Below the pieces are notes generated by a model. That model ran no database searches and was not told where the DNA came from. It saw only the letters and a list, made by a program, of their open reading frames with translations. From assembly GCA_963795335.1 (NCBI GenBank), contig CAWCHI010000008.1, positions 124,001-188,000 of the forward strand: a stretch of DNA of 64,000 nucleotides, given 5' to 3'. Positions 1 to 7,501 of the stretch are shown piece by piece (within the stretch, counting starts at the first letter, position 1; each line of letters starts with the position of its first letter). The stretch is from Trebonia sp963795335 (GTDB lineage Bacteria > Actinomycetota > Actinomycetes > Streptosporangiales > Streptosporangiaceae). A program made the translations under genes and the position numbers.

Positions 1-646
1 GCAGCATCGCGCGTAGCTCGGTCGCCGTCCGGCGCGCCTCGGGCCGGTCGGCCTTGTTGACCACGTGCAGGTCGGCCACCTCGAGGAGGCCGGCCTTCAT
101 CGCCTGCACGTCGTCGCCGGCTCCGGGGACCGACACCACGACGACCGTGTGCGCCAGCCGCATGATGTCGACCTCGTCCTGGCCGACGCCGACCGTCTCC
201 ACGATGACCGTGTCCCAGCCGGTCGCGTCCAGCACCGCGACCAGGTCGGCCGTCGCCCGGGAGAGGCCGCCGAGGGCGCCCCGGGCCGACACCGACCGCA
301 CGTAGACCCCCGGGTCGGCGCTGTGGGTGGTCATCCGCAGCCGGTCACCGAGGATGGCCCCGCCGGTCAGCGCGCTCGACGGGTCGACCGCGACGACCGC
401 GACCCGTTCCCCGCGCTCGCGCAGCACCCGCAGCAGCGCGCTGGTGAGCGAGCTCTTGCCGCTGCCGGGCGGCCCCGTGATGCCGATGACCCGGGCCTTG
501 CCGCCGGTGGTGTAGACGTCGTGCATCACGTCGTCGAGTTGCCCGCGGCGCGACTCCACGGCGGAGATCAGCTGACTGAGCGCGACGATGTCGCCCGCCG
601 CGGCCCGCTTCAGCACCGCGCGGTAGTCGCGCTGGGCCGTGGTCAC
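1..646 (-). CDS. meaB: MeaB/ArgK-type GTPase chaperone of a B12-dependent acyl-CoA mutase (3' end outside window)
   Basis: G3E-family P-loop GTPase that loads and protects adenosylcobalamin in methylmalonyl-CoA-type mutases. About 215 residues are visible and the frame runs off the left edge. The Walker A is GPPGSGKSS (residues about 58-66), where most relatives have GVPGVGKST. It is followed by VDPSSALTGGAILGDRLRM, ETVGVGQDEVDI and the guanine-specificity stretch VVNKAD, all in MeaB order. The GTG start overlaps the TGA stop of the upstream ligase (GTGA), so translation is probably coupled. Its position after a mutase small subunit and an acyl-CoA ligase implies it serves the mutase of this operon. 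The mutase large subunit is not in the window and probably lies beyond the left edge. Confidence 0.9.
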   Translation of the reverse strand, partial: MTTAQRDYRAVLKRAAAGDIVALSQLISAVESRRGQLDDVMHDVYTTGGKARVIGITGPPGSGKSSLTSALLRVLRERGERVAVVAVDPSSALTGGAILGDRLRMTTHSADPGVYVRSVSARGALGGLSRATADLVAVLDATGWDTVIVETVGVGQDEVDIMRLAHTVVVVSVPGAGDDVQAMKAGLLEVADLHVVNKADRPEARRTATELRAML

Positions 647-2058
647 CGCGGCCCCACGATCTCCCGGAACAGGTCCCGCTGGTCGATGACGCGGTGCGTC
701 TTGCCGTCGGGCCGTTCGAAGGTGCCCCGCGGAACGACGATGACCTCGGTGCTGACCCCGAGGGTGCTGCGCAGCCGGTCCATCGTGGCCTGGCGGAAGG
801 TGGCCAGGGCGGCCTCGCCGGACAGATCGGAGGCGTGCTCGACCTGGACCACGAGCCGGTCCATGGTGTCCTCGCGGGAGACGATGATCCGGTGCTCGCC
901 GCCATAGCCGGCGACAGTGCTGACCACGTCGGCGATCGAGCTCGGGTAGATGTTCTCACCGCGCACGGTGAACTGGTCGTCGATCCGGCCGTAGATGCCG
1001 CTGGGCAAGACCGGGTAGGTGCGCCCGCACGGGCTCGGTCCCGCCTCCCAGCGGGTCAGGTCACCCGACAGCAGCCGGATCATCGGCTGGCTGTTGCGCT
1101 CCAGGTGGGTGTAGACCGGGGTGCCCTCGCCGCCGAACGGCAGCCGCCGCTGGGTGACCGGGTCGCACACCTCGGTGTAGACGATGTCCTGCCAGCAGAG
1201 CATGCCGTTGTGGGCGGTCGTCTCGCCCAGGTGGGTCCACGGCGTCATCTCCGCCATCGACCCCGAGTCGAAGACGCGGCCGCCGAACGCGTCCTCGATC
1301 TTCTTCCTGATCGAGGGGATCGACGCGCCCGGCTCGCCCGAGAAGAAAAGGATCTCGAGGCCGAGCTCACGCGGGTCGATGCCGCGGTCGGCGGCCACCT
1401 CGGCGATGCGCAGCGCATAGGACGGCGTGCCGTACATCGCCTGCGGCTTCATCTGCAGCATCCAGTCGACCGCGCGGGTCGTCTGACCCGCCACGCCCGC
1501 CCCGAACGGGAACGCCTGCGCGCCGATCCGCTCGGCCCCGGCCAGCGTCGCCCACGACCCCATGTAGAGGCTGAAGACCGAGCCGATGAAGACGCGCATG
1601 CCCGGCCGGATGCCCATGCCCCACATCACCCGGGCGTGCGCCTCGGCAATGCGGGCCCAGTCCGCACGGCCCACGCCGAAGGCGGTCGGCCGGCCTGTGG
1701 TGCCGGAGGTGCCGTGCACCCGCATCACCTCGGAGTCCGGCACGCACAGGTAGTTACCGAACGGGGGGTGCTCCGCCTGGGCCCGCCGCAGCTCCTCCTT
1801 GGTCACCACCGGGACATGCTCGAAGTCATCCAGGGTGCGGATGTCGTCGACCGTGACCCCCGCCTCGGCCCACTTCTTCTGGTAGAACGGCGCCCGGTCG
1901 GCCGCATAGCGCATGACCGCCCGGATCTGCCGCAGGATCTGCGCGTCCCGCAGCTCCGGGTCCATCGTCTCCCGCTCCGGGAACCAGTAGGGCTGGGCTG
2001 GGTCGGGCAGGTAGTTGCCCGGGTACTCCGGCGGCCAGGTCTCCCCGTGCTCCATCAC
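643..2058 (-). CDS. Phenylacetate-CoA ligase-like (PaaK family) acyl-CoA ligase
   Basis: AMP-forming acyl-CoA ligase of 471 residues, the usual PaaK length. It activates a carboxylic acid with ATP and CoA. The adenylate-forming P-loop HGTSGTTGRPTAFG is at about residues 115-128. SGEPGAS and a late RGENIYPSSI segment match the PaaK C-terminal hinge. The start is either GTG at 2058, overlapping the upstream TGA, or ATG at 2055. The gene sits between a B12-binding mutase subunit and MeaB. This resembles operons for 2-hydroxyisobutyryl-CoA or pivalyl-CoA type mutases, which carry their own CoA ligase. I infer that it activates the acid that the mutase then rearranges. The substrate cannot be read from sequence, and a true phenylacetate role is unlikely because no paa genes are nearby. 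Confidence 0.87.
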   Translation of the reverse strand: MMEHGETWPPEYPGNYLPDPAQPYWFPERETMDPELRDAQILRQIRAVMRYAADRAPFYQKKWAEAGVTVDDIRTLDDFEHVPVVTKEELRRAQAEHPPFGNYLCVPDSEVMRVHGTSGTTGRPTAFGVGRADWARIAEAHARVMWGMGIRPGMRVFIGSVFSLYMGSWATLAGAERIGAQAFPFGAGVAGQTTRAVDWMLQMKPQAMYGTPSYALRIAEVAADRGIDPRELGLEILFFSGEPGASIPSIRKKIEDAFGGRVFDSGSMAEMTPWTHLGETTAHNGMLCWQDIVYTEVCDPVTQRRLPFGGEGTPVYTHLERNSQPMIRLLSGDLTRWEAGPSPCGRTYPVLPSGIYGRIDDQFTVRGENIYPSSIADVVSTVAGYGGEHRIIVSREDTMDRLVVQVEHASDLSGEAALATFRQATMDRLRSTLGVSTEVIVVPRGTFERPDGKTHRVIDQRDLFREIVGPR

Positions 2059-2495
2059 AGCCGCGGCCCCCGCTTCGCGACCAGCTCCCTCACCCGTACG
2101 GCGGCGAAGTCCGGCGGCGTGTCCTGGCCCAGGATCTCGCTGATCCCCATCTCCTTGAGCGCCGCGGCGTCCTCGTCCGGCATCACGCCGCCGCCGACGA
2201 CGATGAACCTTTCCAGCACGTCGCGCTCCTTGAGCAGCTGCAGGATGCGGGGCAGGAGCGTCATGTGCGCCCCCGACAGGATGCTCAGCCCGATGACGTC
2301 AACGTCCTCCTGGATAGCGGTCGCGACGATCTCCTCCGGAGTGCGATGCAGACCGCTGTAAATGACCTCCATGCCGGCGTCACGCAACGCCCGCGAGATG
2401 ATCTTCACCCCCCGGTCGTGCCCGTCCAGGCCGACCTTCGCGGTCAGCACCCGGATGGGGCTGTCGTCCGGCGTTGTCGCTGACTGTTCGCTCAT
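2055..2495 (-). CDS. Cobalamin (B12)-binding small subunit of an acyl-CoA mutase
   Basis: Stand-alone B12-binding domain of about 146 residues, typical of the small subunits of heterodimeric mutases such as HcmB or IcmB. It shows the base-off motif DGHDRG near the N-terminus, then GLSILSGAH and VVGGGVMPDEDA, which follow the Dx(H)xxG...SxL...GG pattern. I placed the start at the internal ATG at 2495. A GTG at 2558 would add 21 residues, and neither has a clear ribosome binding site. The stop overlaps the start of the PaaK-like ligase. The catalytic large subunit is missing from the window. It should be sought past the left edge, downstream of meaB. Confidence 0.87.
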   Translation of the reverse strand: MSEQSATTPDDSPIRVLTAKVGLDGHDRGVKIISRALRDAGMEVIYSGLHRTPEEIVATAIQEDVDVIGLSILSGAHMTLLPRILQLLKERDVLERFIVVGGGVMPDEDAAALKEMGISEILGQDTPPDFAAVRVRELVAKRGPRL

Positions 2496-2609
2496 CTTGT
2501 CCGCATCTTCACGAGGTGACACTGGTGCTTGCGCAGGCAGTTCTTGGTCTGGATTCACATGGTCTAGCCAAGGCGTCGATTGACCATACTCAGTGTCTGG
2601 CCCGAGAAT

Positions 2610-2621
2610 AAGACTGTCAAG
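2610..2621 (-). promoter_or_regulatory. CTTGACAGTCTT box upstream of the mutase/ligase operon
   Basis: Read on the minus strand the 12 bases are CTTGACAGTCTT, which is identical to the box at 5564-5575 upstream of the LLM monooxygenase. It lies 115-126 bases before the mutase small-subunit start. It could be a -35 region or a regulator site. No convincing -10 hexamer lies 17 bases downstream. The rest of the 2496-2806 gap holds only a G/C-rich stretch and the palindrome at 2770-2787. Confidence 0.4.
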
Positions 2622-2769
2622 ACTGATGTGCCGAGGGGCCTCGCCGGCCCCGGCTGGGGCCGGCGGCCCCGGCCGCGGCCGGGTCGGCCGCCCCGGTCAG
2701 CACCCCCCAAGGCTAGACACGATGTTTAGTGATGCCACATAATGTAGTGCGAGTCTGCTACGTGAGGTC

Positions 2770-2787
2770 AGACCTGATATCAGGTCT
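2770..2787. promoter_or_regulatory. Perfect 18-bp palindrome before the flavin reductase, probable operator
   Basis: AGACCTGATATCAGGTCT is a perfect 18-bp inverted repeat. It ends 19 bases before the flavin reductase ATG and about 7 bases before its ribosome binding site. This position suits a repressor that blocks transcription. The nearby TetR-type regulator at 6796-7443 is one candidate ligand, but nothing in the sequence proves it. Confidence 0.55.
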
Positions 2788-2806
2788 CCGGCTGGGAGGA
2801 CTTGCC

Positions 2807-3313
2807 ATGATGGGACTCAACGCCCAGATCGACCAGGCGTGGTACCGCCAGGTGCTCGGGCACTTCCCCACCGGCGTGGTCGTCGTGACCGCCATGTCCG
2901 ACGGCGTCCCGGCGGGCCTGTCGGTCGGCTCGTTCATGTCCGTCTCGCTCGATCCCCCGCTCGTCGCGGTGCTGCCCGCCAAGACGTCCACCAGCTGGCC
3001 CAAGATCGCCGCCGCGAGGAGCTTCTGCATCAACATCCTGGCCGCGAGCCAGCAGGAGCTGTCACGCCGGTTCGCTGTGTCTGGCGGGGACAAGTTCGCC
3101 GGCGTCGCCTGGCACCCGGCGCCTTCTGGCGCGCCCGTCCTCGACGGCGCGCTCGCCTGGATCGACTGCGAGCACGAGCGGACGGTTGAGGCCGGCGACC
3201 ACCTGATCGTCCTCGGCCGGGTGCGCGTGCTCGACCTCGACACCAGCCAGACCCCTGAGCCGCTGATCTTCTTCCAGAGCGGCTACGGCACATTCGCCGT
3301 GCCGCAAAATTAG
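2807..3313 (+). CDS. Flavin reductase (HpaC/DIM6-NTAB family)
   Basis: FMN-binding split-barrel flavin reductase of 168 residues. It reduces free flavin with NAD(P)H for a partner monooxygenase. Typical features are HFPTGVVVVTA near residue 20, a GLSVGSFMSVSLDPPL segment that contacts flavin, and FCINILAASQQELSRRFA. The ATG at 2807 has a good ribosome binding site (GGGAGGA, spacing 6). An upstream in-frame ATG at 2729 would place the palindromic operator inside the gene and has no such site. The obvious partner is the luciferase-like monooxygenase at 5633-6784, giving a two-component FMNH2 system. The gene shares the plus strand with the two alcohol dehydrogenases but has its own upstream region. 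Confidence 0.9.
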   Translation: MMGLNAQIDQAWYRQVLGHFPTGVVVVTAMSDGVPAGLSVGSFMSVSLDPPLVAVLPAKTSTSWPKIAAARSFCINILAASQQELSRRFAVSGGDKFAGVAWHPAPSGAPVLDGALAWIDCEHERTVEAGDHLIVLGRVRVLDLDTSQTPEPLIFFQSGYGTFAVPQN

Positions 3314-3349
3314 CCGGCCTGCCCAGTCACCAGGCAGTCTGTCCAGCCT

Positions 3350-3379
3350 CTTGACGGCTTGGTACGACCAGTTTATGGT
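3350..3379 (+). promoter_or_regulatory. Sigma-70-like promoter of the alcohol dehydrogenase pair
   Basis: A -35 hexamer TTGACG (3351-3356) is followed after exactly 17 bases by TATGGT (3374-3379), giving a leader of about 57 bases before the ATG at 3444. The -35 lies inside CTTGACGGCTT, a variant of the boxes at 2610-2621, 5539-5551 and 5564-5575. The same bases may therefore serve both polymerase and a regulator. Confidence 0.5.
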
Positions 3380-3443
3380 CCGCTTATTAATCACCCTCAT
3401 CACCCCACCTCGGTACTTCTCACCACCAGCGATTGGGGCATCG

Positions 3444-4454
3444 ATGCGCGCCGTTGTCATTTCCGATGACCGCTCACTGCGCATGGCCGAGCTGTCCGAA
3501 CCGGACCTTCAGCCCGACGAGGTCAGGGTCGCCGTCAGCTACTGCGGCATCTGCGGCTCGGACCTGCACATGCGGGACATGCCCGCCATCCCGGCCGGGA
3601 TCGTGCTCGGGCACGAGTTCACCGGCGTCATCACCGAGACCGGCGCGGCTGTCAGCGGCTGGACGGCAGGCGACAGGGTGACGGCCAACCCGTTCGACCC
3701 GTGCGGCGAGTGCGAGCGCTGCACGAGCGGCTATCCCGAGCTGTGCCCTACCAACACCAGGCGGGGTGTCGGGCTGGTCTCCTACTACGGCGCCTACGCC
3801 GAGACCGTCGTCGTCCCCCAGCGCAGCCTGTTCCGGCTGCCGGACGGGCTCAGTGAGCTGCACGGCGCACTGGCCGAGCCGCTGGCGGTCGGCCTGCACG
3901 GGGTCAGCCTGTCTGGCGCCAGCCCGGACTCGCCCGCGGTGGTGCTCGGCGGCGGCCCCATCGGCGTGATGACCTCGCTCGGGCTGCGGGCCAGGGGATT
4001 CGAGAAGGTCATCGTGATCGAGCCGACCGAGATACGGCGGGAGTCGTTGCGGTCGCTGGGCTTCGCCGTCAGCGATGTCGACGGCCAGAACGACAACGTG
4101 CGCGACTACCTCGGCGGCCCGCCCCGGGTGGTGTTCGACGCGACCGGGCACCCGGTGGGCGTCGGCACCGCCGTCGGCATGGTCGGGCCGGCCGGGACGG
4201 TCGTTCTCGTCGGCATCCCGTCCCACCCGTCGACCGTGAGCGTGGCCGAGATCGCGACCAAGGAAGTCACCATCCGCGGCTCGCTCGCCTACACCGACGA
4301 CGACTGGAAGCAGGCGATCGACAGCCTCGCCGGCGGCCGGATCCCGGCCGCCGAGCTCATCACCACCGTCGCCCCGCTGGAAGACGCCGACAAGTGGTTC
4401 GGCGACCTCACCAGCGGGTCGACCCGGCAGATAAAGGTGTTGCTCAAGCCATGA
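3444..4454 (+). CDS. Zinc-dependent alcohol dehydrogenase (MDR superfamily)
   Basis: Medium-chain dehydrogenase of 336 residues that oxidises an alcohol with NAD(P). The catalytic zinc ligands are in YCGICGSD (about 33-40) and GHEFTG. A structural-zinc lobe, DPCGECERCTSGYPELC, follows. The Rossmann motif is VVLGGGPIGVM near residue 170. I chose the ATG at 3444 because the family begins with MRAVVI and the longer frame extends back through the promoter. Its stop overlaps the next dehydrogenase start (ATGA), so the two are co-translated. It resembles threonine/butanediol-type dehydrogenases, but the substrate is not determinable. The neighbouring monooxygenases suggest a secondary alcohol that becomes a ketone. 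Confidence 0.9.
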   Translation: MRAVVISDDRSLRMAELSEPDLQPDEVRVAVSYCGICGSDLHMRDMPAIPAGIVLGHEFTGVITETGAAVSGWTAGDRVTANPFDPCGECERCTSGYPELCPTNTRRGVGLVSYYGAYAETVVVPQRSLFRLPDGLSELHGALAEPLAVGLHGVSLSGASPDSPAVVLGGGPIGVMTSLGLRARGFEKVIVIEPTEIRRESLRSLGFAVSDVDGQNDNVRDYLGGPPRVVFDATGHPVGVGTAVGMVGPAGTVVLVGIPSHPSTVSVAEIATKEVTIRGSLAYTDDDWKQAIDSLAGGRIPAAELITTVAPLEDADKWFGDLTSGSTRQIKVLLKP

Positions 4455-5536
4455 CCCGCGCCGCTGTTCTCCGTTCCTGTCCCGGCGACCTGCTGATCGA
4501 GGAGATCGAGGTCGACCAGCCGGGCCCCCATGAGGTCCGCATCCAGACGGTCGCGGCCGGCCTGTGCCACAGCGACCTGCACTTCATGGAAGGCAAGTAC
4601 ACCATCGACGTCCCGGCCGTGCTCGGTCACGAGTCGGCCGGCATCGTCACCGCGGTCGGCTCCGAGGTGAGCTACGTGCAGCCCGGCGACCACGTGATCA
4701 CCTGCGTGTCCGCCTTCTGCGGTGAGTGCGAGGACTGCCTGCGCGGTCACCCGGCGCTGTGCCGCAACCCGGTCACCCACGGGCGGCCCGCGGGGGCGCC
4801 GCCGCGGCTGCGGGCCGGCGATGACACGCTGACGCAGTTCGCTGGCCTCGGCTCGTACTCGGCCGACCTGCTGGTGGACGAGCGGGCGCTGGTCAAGATC
4901 GACCCGGAGTTCGCGCTGGACAAGGCCGCGCTGATCGGCTGCGGGGTCGTCACCGGCCTGGGCGCGGTGTTCAACACCGCCCAGGTACGGCCGGGAACGA
5001 CGGTCGCGGTCATTGGCTGCGGCGGGATCGGGCTGAACGTGGTCCAGGGCGCCCGGCTGGCCGGGGCGGCCCGGATCATCGCCGTCGACCGGGTGGACGC
5101 CAAGCTCGACCTGGCCTGCCAGCTCGGCGCGACCGACACCGTCAACGCATCCACTGCCGACGCGGTGCAGGAAGTCATCGGGCTGACCGGGGGCGGCGTG
5201 CACTACAGCTTCGAGGCGATCGGCCTCAAGGTCGCCGCCGAGCAGGCGTTCAACATGCTGCGCCCGGGCGGCACCGCGACCGTGATCGGCATGATCCCGC
5301 CCGGTCAGATGGTCGAGATCCCCGGCGCCGCCCTGCTGTCGGAGAAGAAGCTGCAGGGCTCGATCATGGGCTCCAACCGGTTCCGGATCGACATGCCGTA
5401 CTTCATCGACCTGTACCGGCAGGGCCGCCTGAAGCTGGACGAGCTCGTCGCCGCGCATATCGGCCTGGATGAGATCAACGACGGCTACGCCGAGATGAAG
5501 AAAGGCGAGACGGCGCGGTCCGTCATCATGTTCTGA
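4451..5536 (+). CDS. Zinc-dependent alcohol dehydrogenase, class III-like (MDR superfamily)
   Basis: Second MDR enzyme, 361 residues, resembling actinobacterial class III or NDMA-dependent-type alcohol dehydrogenases. Catalytic-zinc motifs are GLCHSDLHF and GHESAGIV. The structural-zinc lobe is FCGECEDCLRGHPALC, and the nucleotide motif is IGCGGIGLNVVQGARLAGA. The ATG start lies inside the stop of the preceding dehydrogenase. Two adjacent, unrelated-subfamily dehydrogenases suggest two oxidation steps, for example alcohol then diol, or two substrate ranges. The gene ends just before a repeat-rich promoter region for the LLM gene. Identity within the superfamily is secure; the substrate is not. 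Confidence 0.9.
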   Translation: MTRAAVLRSCPGDLLIEEIEVDQPGPHEVRIQTVAAGLCHSDLHFMEGKYTIDVPAVLGHESAGIVTAVGSEVSYVQPGDHVITCVSAFCGECEDCLRGHPALCRNPVTHGRPAGAPPRLRAGDDTLTQFAGLGSYSADLLVDERALVKIDPEFALDKAALIGCGVVTGLGAVFNTAQVRPGTTVAVIGCGGIGLNVVQGARLAGAARIIAVDRVDAKLDLACQLGATDTVNASTADAVQEVIGLTGGGVHYSFEAIGLKVAAEQAFNMLRPGGTATVIGMIPPGQMVEIPGAALLSEKKLQGSIMGSNRFRIDMPYFIDLYRQGRLKLDELVAAHIGLDEINDGYAEMKKGETARSVIMF

Positions 5537-5538
5537 CC

Positions 5539-5598
5539 CTTGACAAGTCTTCGTGAATTGTCACTTGACAGTCTTTATAGAGACAAGACAGCATGTCT
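5539..5598 (+). promoter_or_regulatory. Promoter/operator region of the LLM monooxygenase with two CTTGACA boxes and inverted repeats
   Basis: Two related boxes, CTTGACAAGTCTT (5539-5551) and CTTGACAGTCTT (5564-5575), lie 58-95 bases before the ATG at 5633. The region also holds TGACAA/TTGTCA arms (5541-5546 and 5558-5563) and a tight inverted repeat AGACA-GCA-TGTCT (5586-5598). The second box matches the mutase-operon box exactly. This looks like a multi-site operator. The TetR protein encoded next door is the natural candidate. Confidence 0.5.
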
Positions 5599-5632
5599 AG
5601 CATCACAGGCGACGCGGAGTACGGAGACCGGT

Positions 5633-6784
5633 ATGAAGATCGGCGTCACGATGTACATCCAGAACTACCCCGACTGGGGGCGCTTCGGCGAGCTGGAGCA
5701 GGGTCAGAACCCGCCCGCGCTCAGCCCCAATACGGACGCGGAGATCTGGGCCCAGGAAATCGACTCGGCGCTCAGCATCGAGGGCTGGGGCTACGACTCC
5801 ATCTGGACGGTCGAGCACCACGTCAGCCCGTACACGATGATCACGAACGCGGTCCAGGCGCTCAGCTTCTACGCCGGCGCCACCTCCAGGATCAGCATGG
5901 GCACGATGATCGTGGTGGTCCCCTGGCATGACCCGCTGCGGGTGGCGGAGGAGATCACCATGCTGCAGCACCAGCTGCGCGGCCGCCAGGTGAACATCGG
6001 CTTCGGGCGCGGCCTCGGCCGCCGCGAGTACAAGGCCCTGGGCGTGGACCAGAACGAGTCCCGCGAGCGCTTCCGCGAGGGCATCGAGGTCATCAAGCTG
6101 GCCCTGACCGAGGAGCAGTTCTCCTACGACGGCCAGATCTTCCACTACGACAAGACCACGATGCGCCCCCGGCCGGCCGATGCGGCCCGGCTCATCGACG
6201 ACTTCTGCTTCTCCTGGGGCAGCCCGTCCTCGGCCCCGGTCGGCGCCGAGCTCGGCCTGCGGCCGCTGATCATCCCGCAGAAGGCGTTCGCCGAGTACCA
6301 CAAGGACCTCGAGGAGTTCGGCAAGGCCCGGGCTGAGGCCGGCTACGGGCCCGCGCGGCCCCGGATCCACCTGCACATGTACTGCGACGAGAACGCCCAG
6401 CGGGCGGAGGAAAACGCCAGTCGGTACATCCTTGAGTACCTCGACTCGGCCAACCGCAACTACGAGCTGACCAGCGACCACTTCAAGAACATCAAGGGCT
6501 ACGAGCACTACGTCGCCCAGCTCGAGAACCGCGCCGCGGCCGACTACAACCCGGGCCAGGCCTGGATCGACAACTGCGTCTGGGGCACCCCGGACCAGTG
6601 CATCGCCAAGATCCAGAAGCTGGTCGACGGCTTCCACCCGGACGAGTTCATGCTCACCGGGCGCTACGGCTCGATGCCGTTCGACGTCTCGCAGAAGAGC
6701 CTCGAGCTGTTCGCCCGGGAGGTCGTCCCGGCCGTGCACGAGATGCCGACCCTCGAGCCGATCACCTACACCGCGGGCGTGTAA
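5633..6784 (+). CDS. LLM-class flavin-dependent monooxygenase (bacterial luciferase-like)
   Basis: TIM-barrel oxidoreductase of 383 residues. It opens with MKIGVTMYIQNYPDWG and carries the SIWTVEHHVSPYTM segment and the MGTMIVVVPWHDPLRVAEE segment typical of luciferase-like FMNH2 or F420 enzymes. The start at 5633 has GGAG six bases upstream. Members act on ketones (type II Baeyer-Villiger), sulfonates or other small carbon sources. With a flavin reductase 2.3 kb upstream on the same strand, a two-component FMNH2 monooxygenase is the simplest reading. An F420-dependent dehydrogenase cannot be excluded. The gene is convergent with the TetR regulator. Confidence 0.85.
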   Translation: MKIGVTMYIQNYPDWGRFGELEQGQNPPALSPNTDAEIWAQEIDSALSIEGWGYDSIWTVEHHVSPYTMITNAVQALSFYAGATSRISMGTMIVVVPWHDPLRVAEEITMLQHQLRGRQVNIGFGRGLGRREYKALGVDQNESRERFREGIEVIKLALTEEQFSYDGQIFHYDKTTMRPRPADAARLIDDFCFSWGSPSSAPVGAELGLRPLIIPQKAFAEYHKDLEEFGKARAEAGYGPARPRIHLHMYCDENAQRAEENASRYILEYLDSANRNYELTSDHFKNIKGYEHYVAQLENRAAADYNPGQAWIDNCVWGTPDQCIAKIQKLVDGFHPDEFMLTGRYGSMPFDVSQKSLELFAREVVPAVHEMPTLEPITYTAGV

Positions 6785-6795
6785 CGCAGTTCGTC

Positions 6796-7443
6796 TTAAC
6801 CGACCTGGCCGGGGCCCGTGGGTCCCGGCCAGCTGCTGCCCAGGACGTCGCCCCACATCTCGGTCAGGATGTCGAGCAGCCGCTCCCGCGGCACCGGCAG
6901 GGCCGACTGGCTCGCCAGCGCGAACACCCGCTGGGTCATCATCTCCAGGATCAGCACGCGGTCGCGGGCGGCGTCGCGCTGCTGCGCCGGCACCCGCTCG
7001 TGGTAGCGCTTCAGGCTGTCGACCAGCGCCTCGGATACCCGCAGGTAATGCTGCTCCACGTCCGAGTCGAGCATGGTCGCCTGGAGCATCGCGTGATTGG
7101 CCTCGGCCCCGCTGGTCCACACGTCGAGCCACTGCGCGAGCCACTGCCGCAGCCGCTGGCGCAGCTCCGGGCCCCGGTCCTCCAGCATCTCGTCGAGGTC
7201 GCGGTAGGTGCCGACGGCGAACGGCAGCCACTCCTCCGCCAGCGCGATCATCAGCTCCGACTTGCTCTTGAAATGCAGGTAGAAGGTGGCCCGGCTGGCG
7301 CCGGCCTGGCGGGCGATGTCCTCCACCCGGGTGTCCAGGTACCCCTTGGCCGCGAACTCCTGCTGCCCCGCCTCCATCAGCCTGCGCCGGGTGAAAGCGC
7401 GCTGCTGCTCGCGCAGGGTCCCCGCGCCTGCTACCTCCGTCAT
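6796..7443 (-). CDS. TetR/AcrR-family transcriptional regulator
   Basis: Regulator of 215 residues with an N-terminal helix-turn-helix at about 18-62: RRRLMEAGQQEFAAKGYLDTR, then a recognition segment RQAGASRATFYLHFKSKSEL. The C-terminal ligand domain is unassigned. It lies between the LLM monooxygenase (convergent) and the Baeyer-Villiger monooxygenase (upstream on the same strand, 58 bases away). I infer that it controls the island, possibly through the CTTGACA-type boxes or the 18-bp palindrome. Its own upstream region carries TTTAGTCTTG, weakly related to those boxes. Confidence 0.93.
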   Translation of the reverse strand: MTEVAGAGTLREQQRAFTRRRLMEAGQQEFAAKGYLDTRVEDIARQAGASRATFYLHFKSKSELMIALAEEWLPFAVGTYRDLDEMLEDRGPELRQRLRQWLAQWLDVWTSGAEANHAMLQATMLDSDVEQHYLRVSEALVDSLKRYHERVPAQQRDAARDRVLILEMMTQRVFALASQSALPVPRERLLDILTEMWGDVLGSSWPGPTGPGQVG

Positions 7444-7501
7444 GCTGACTAGGGTAGACGGTGCGTCGCAAGACTAAACACACCGGATAGCCGGTAACGG
7501 T

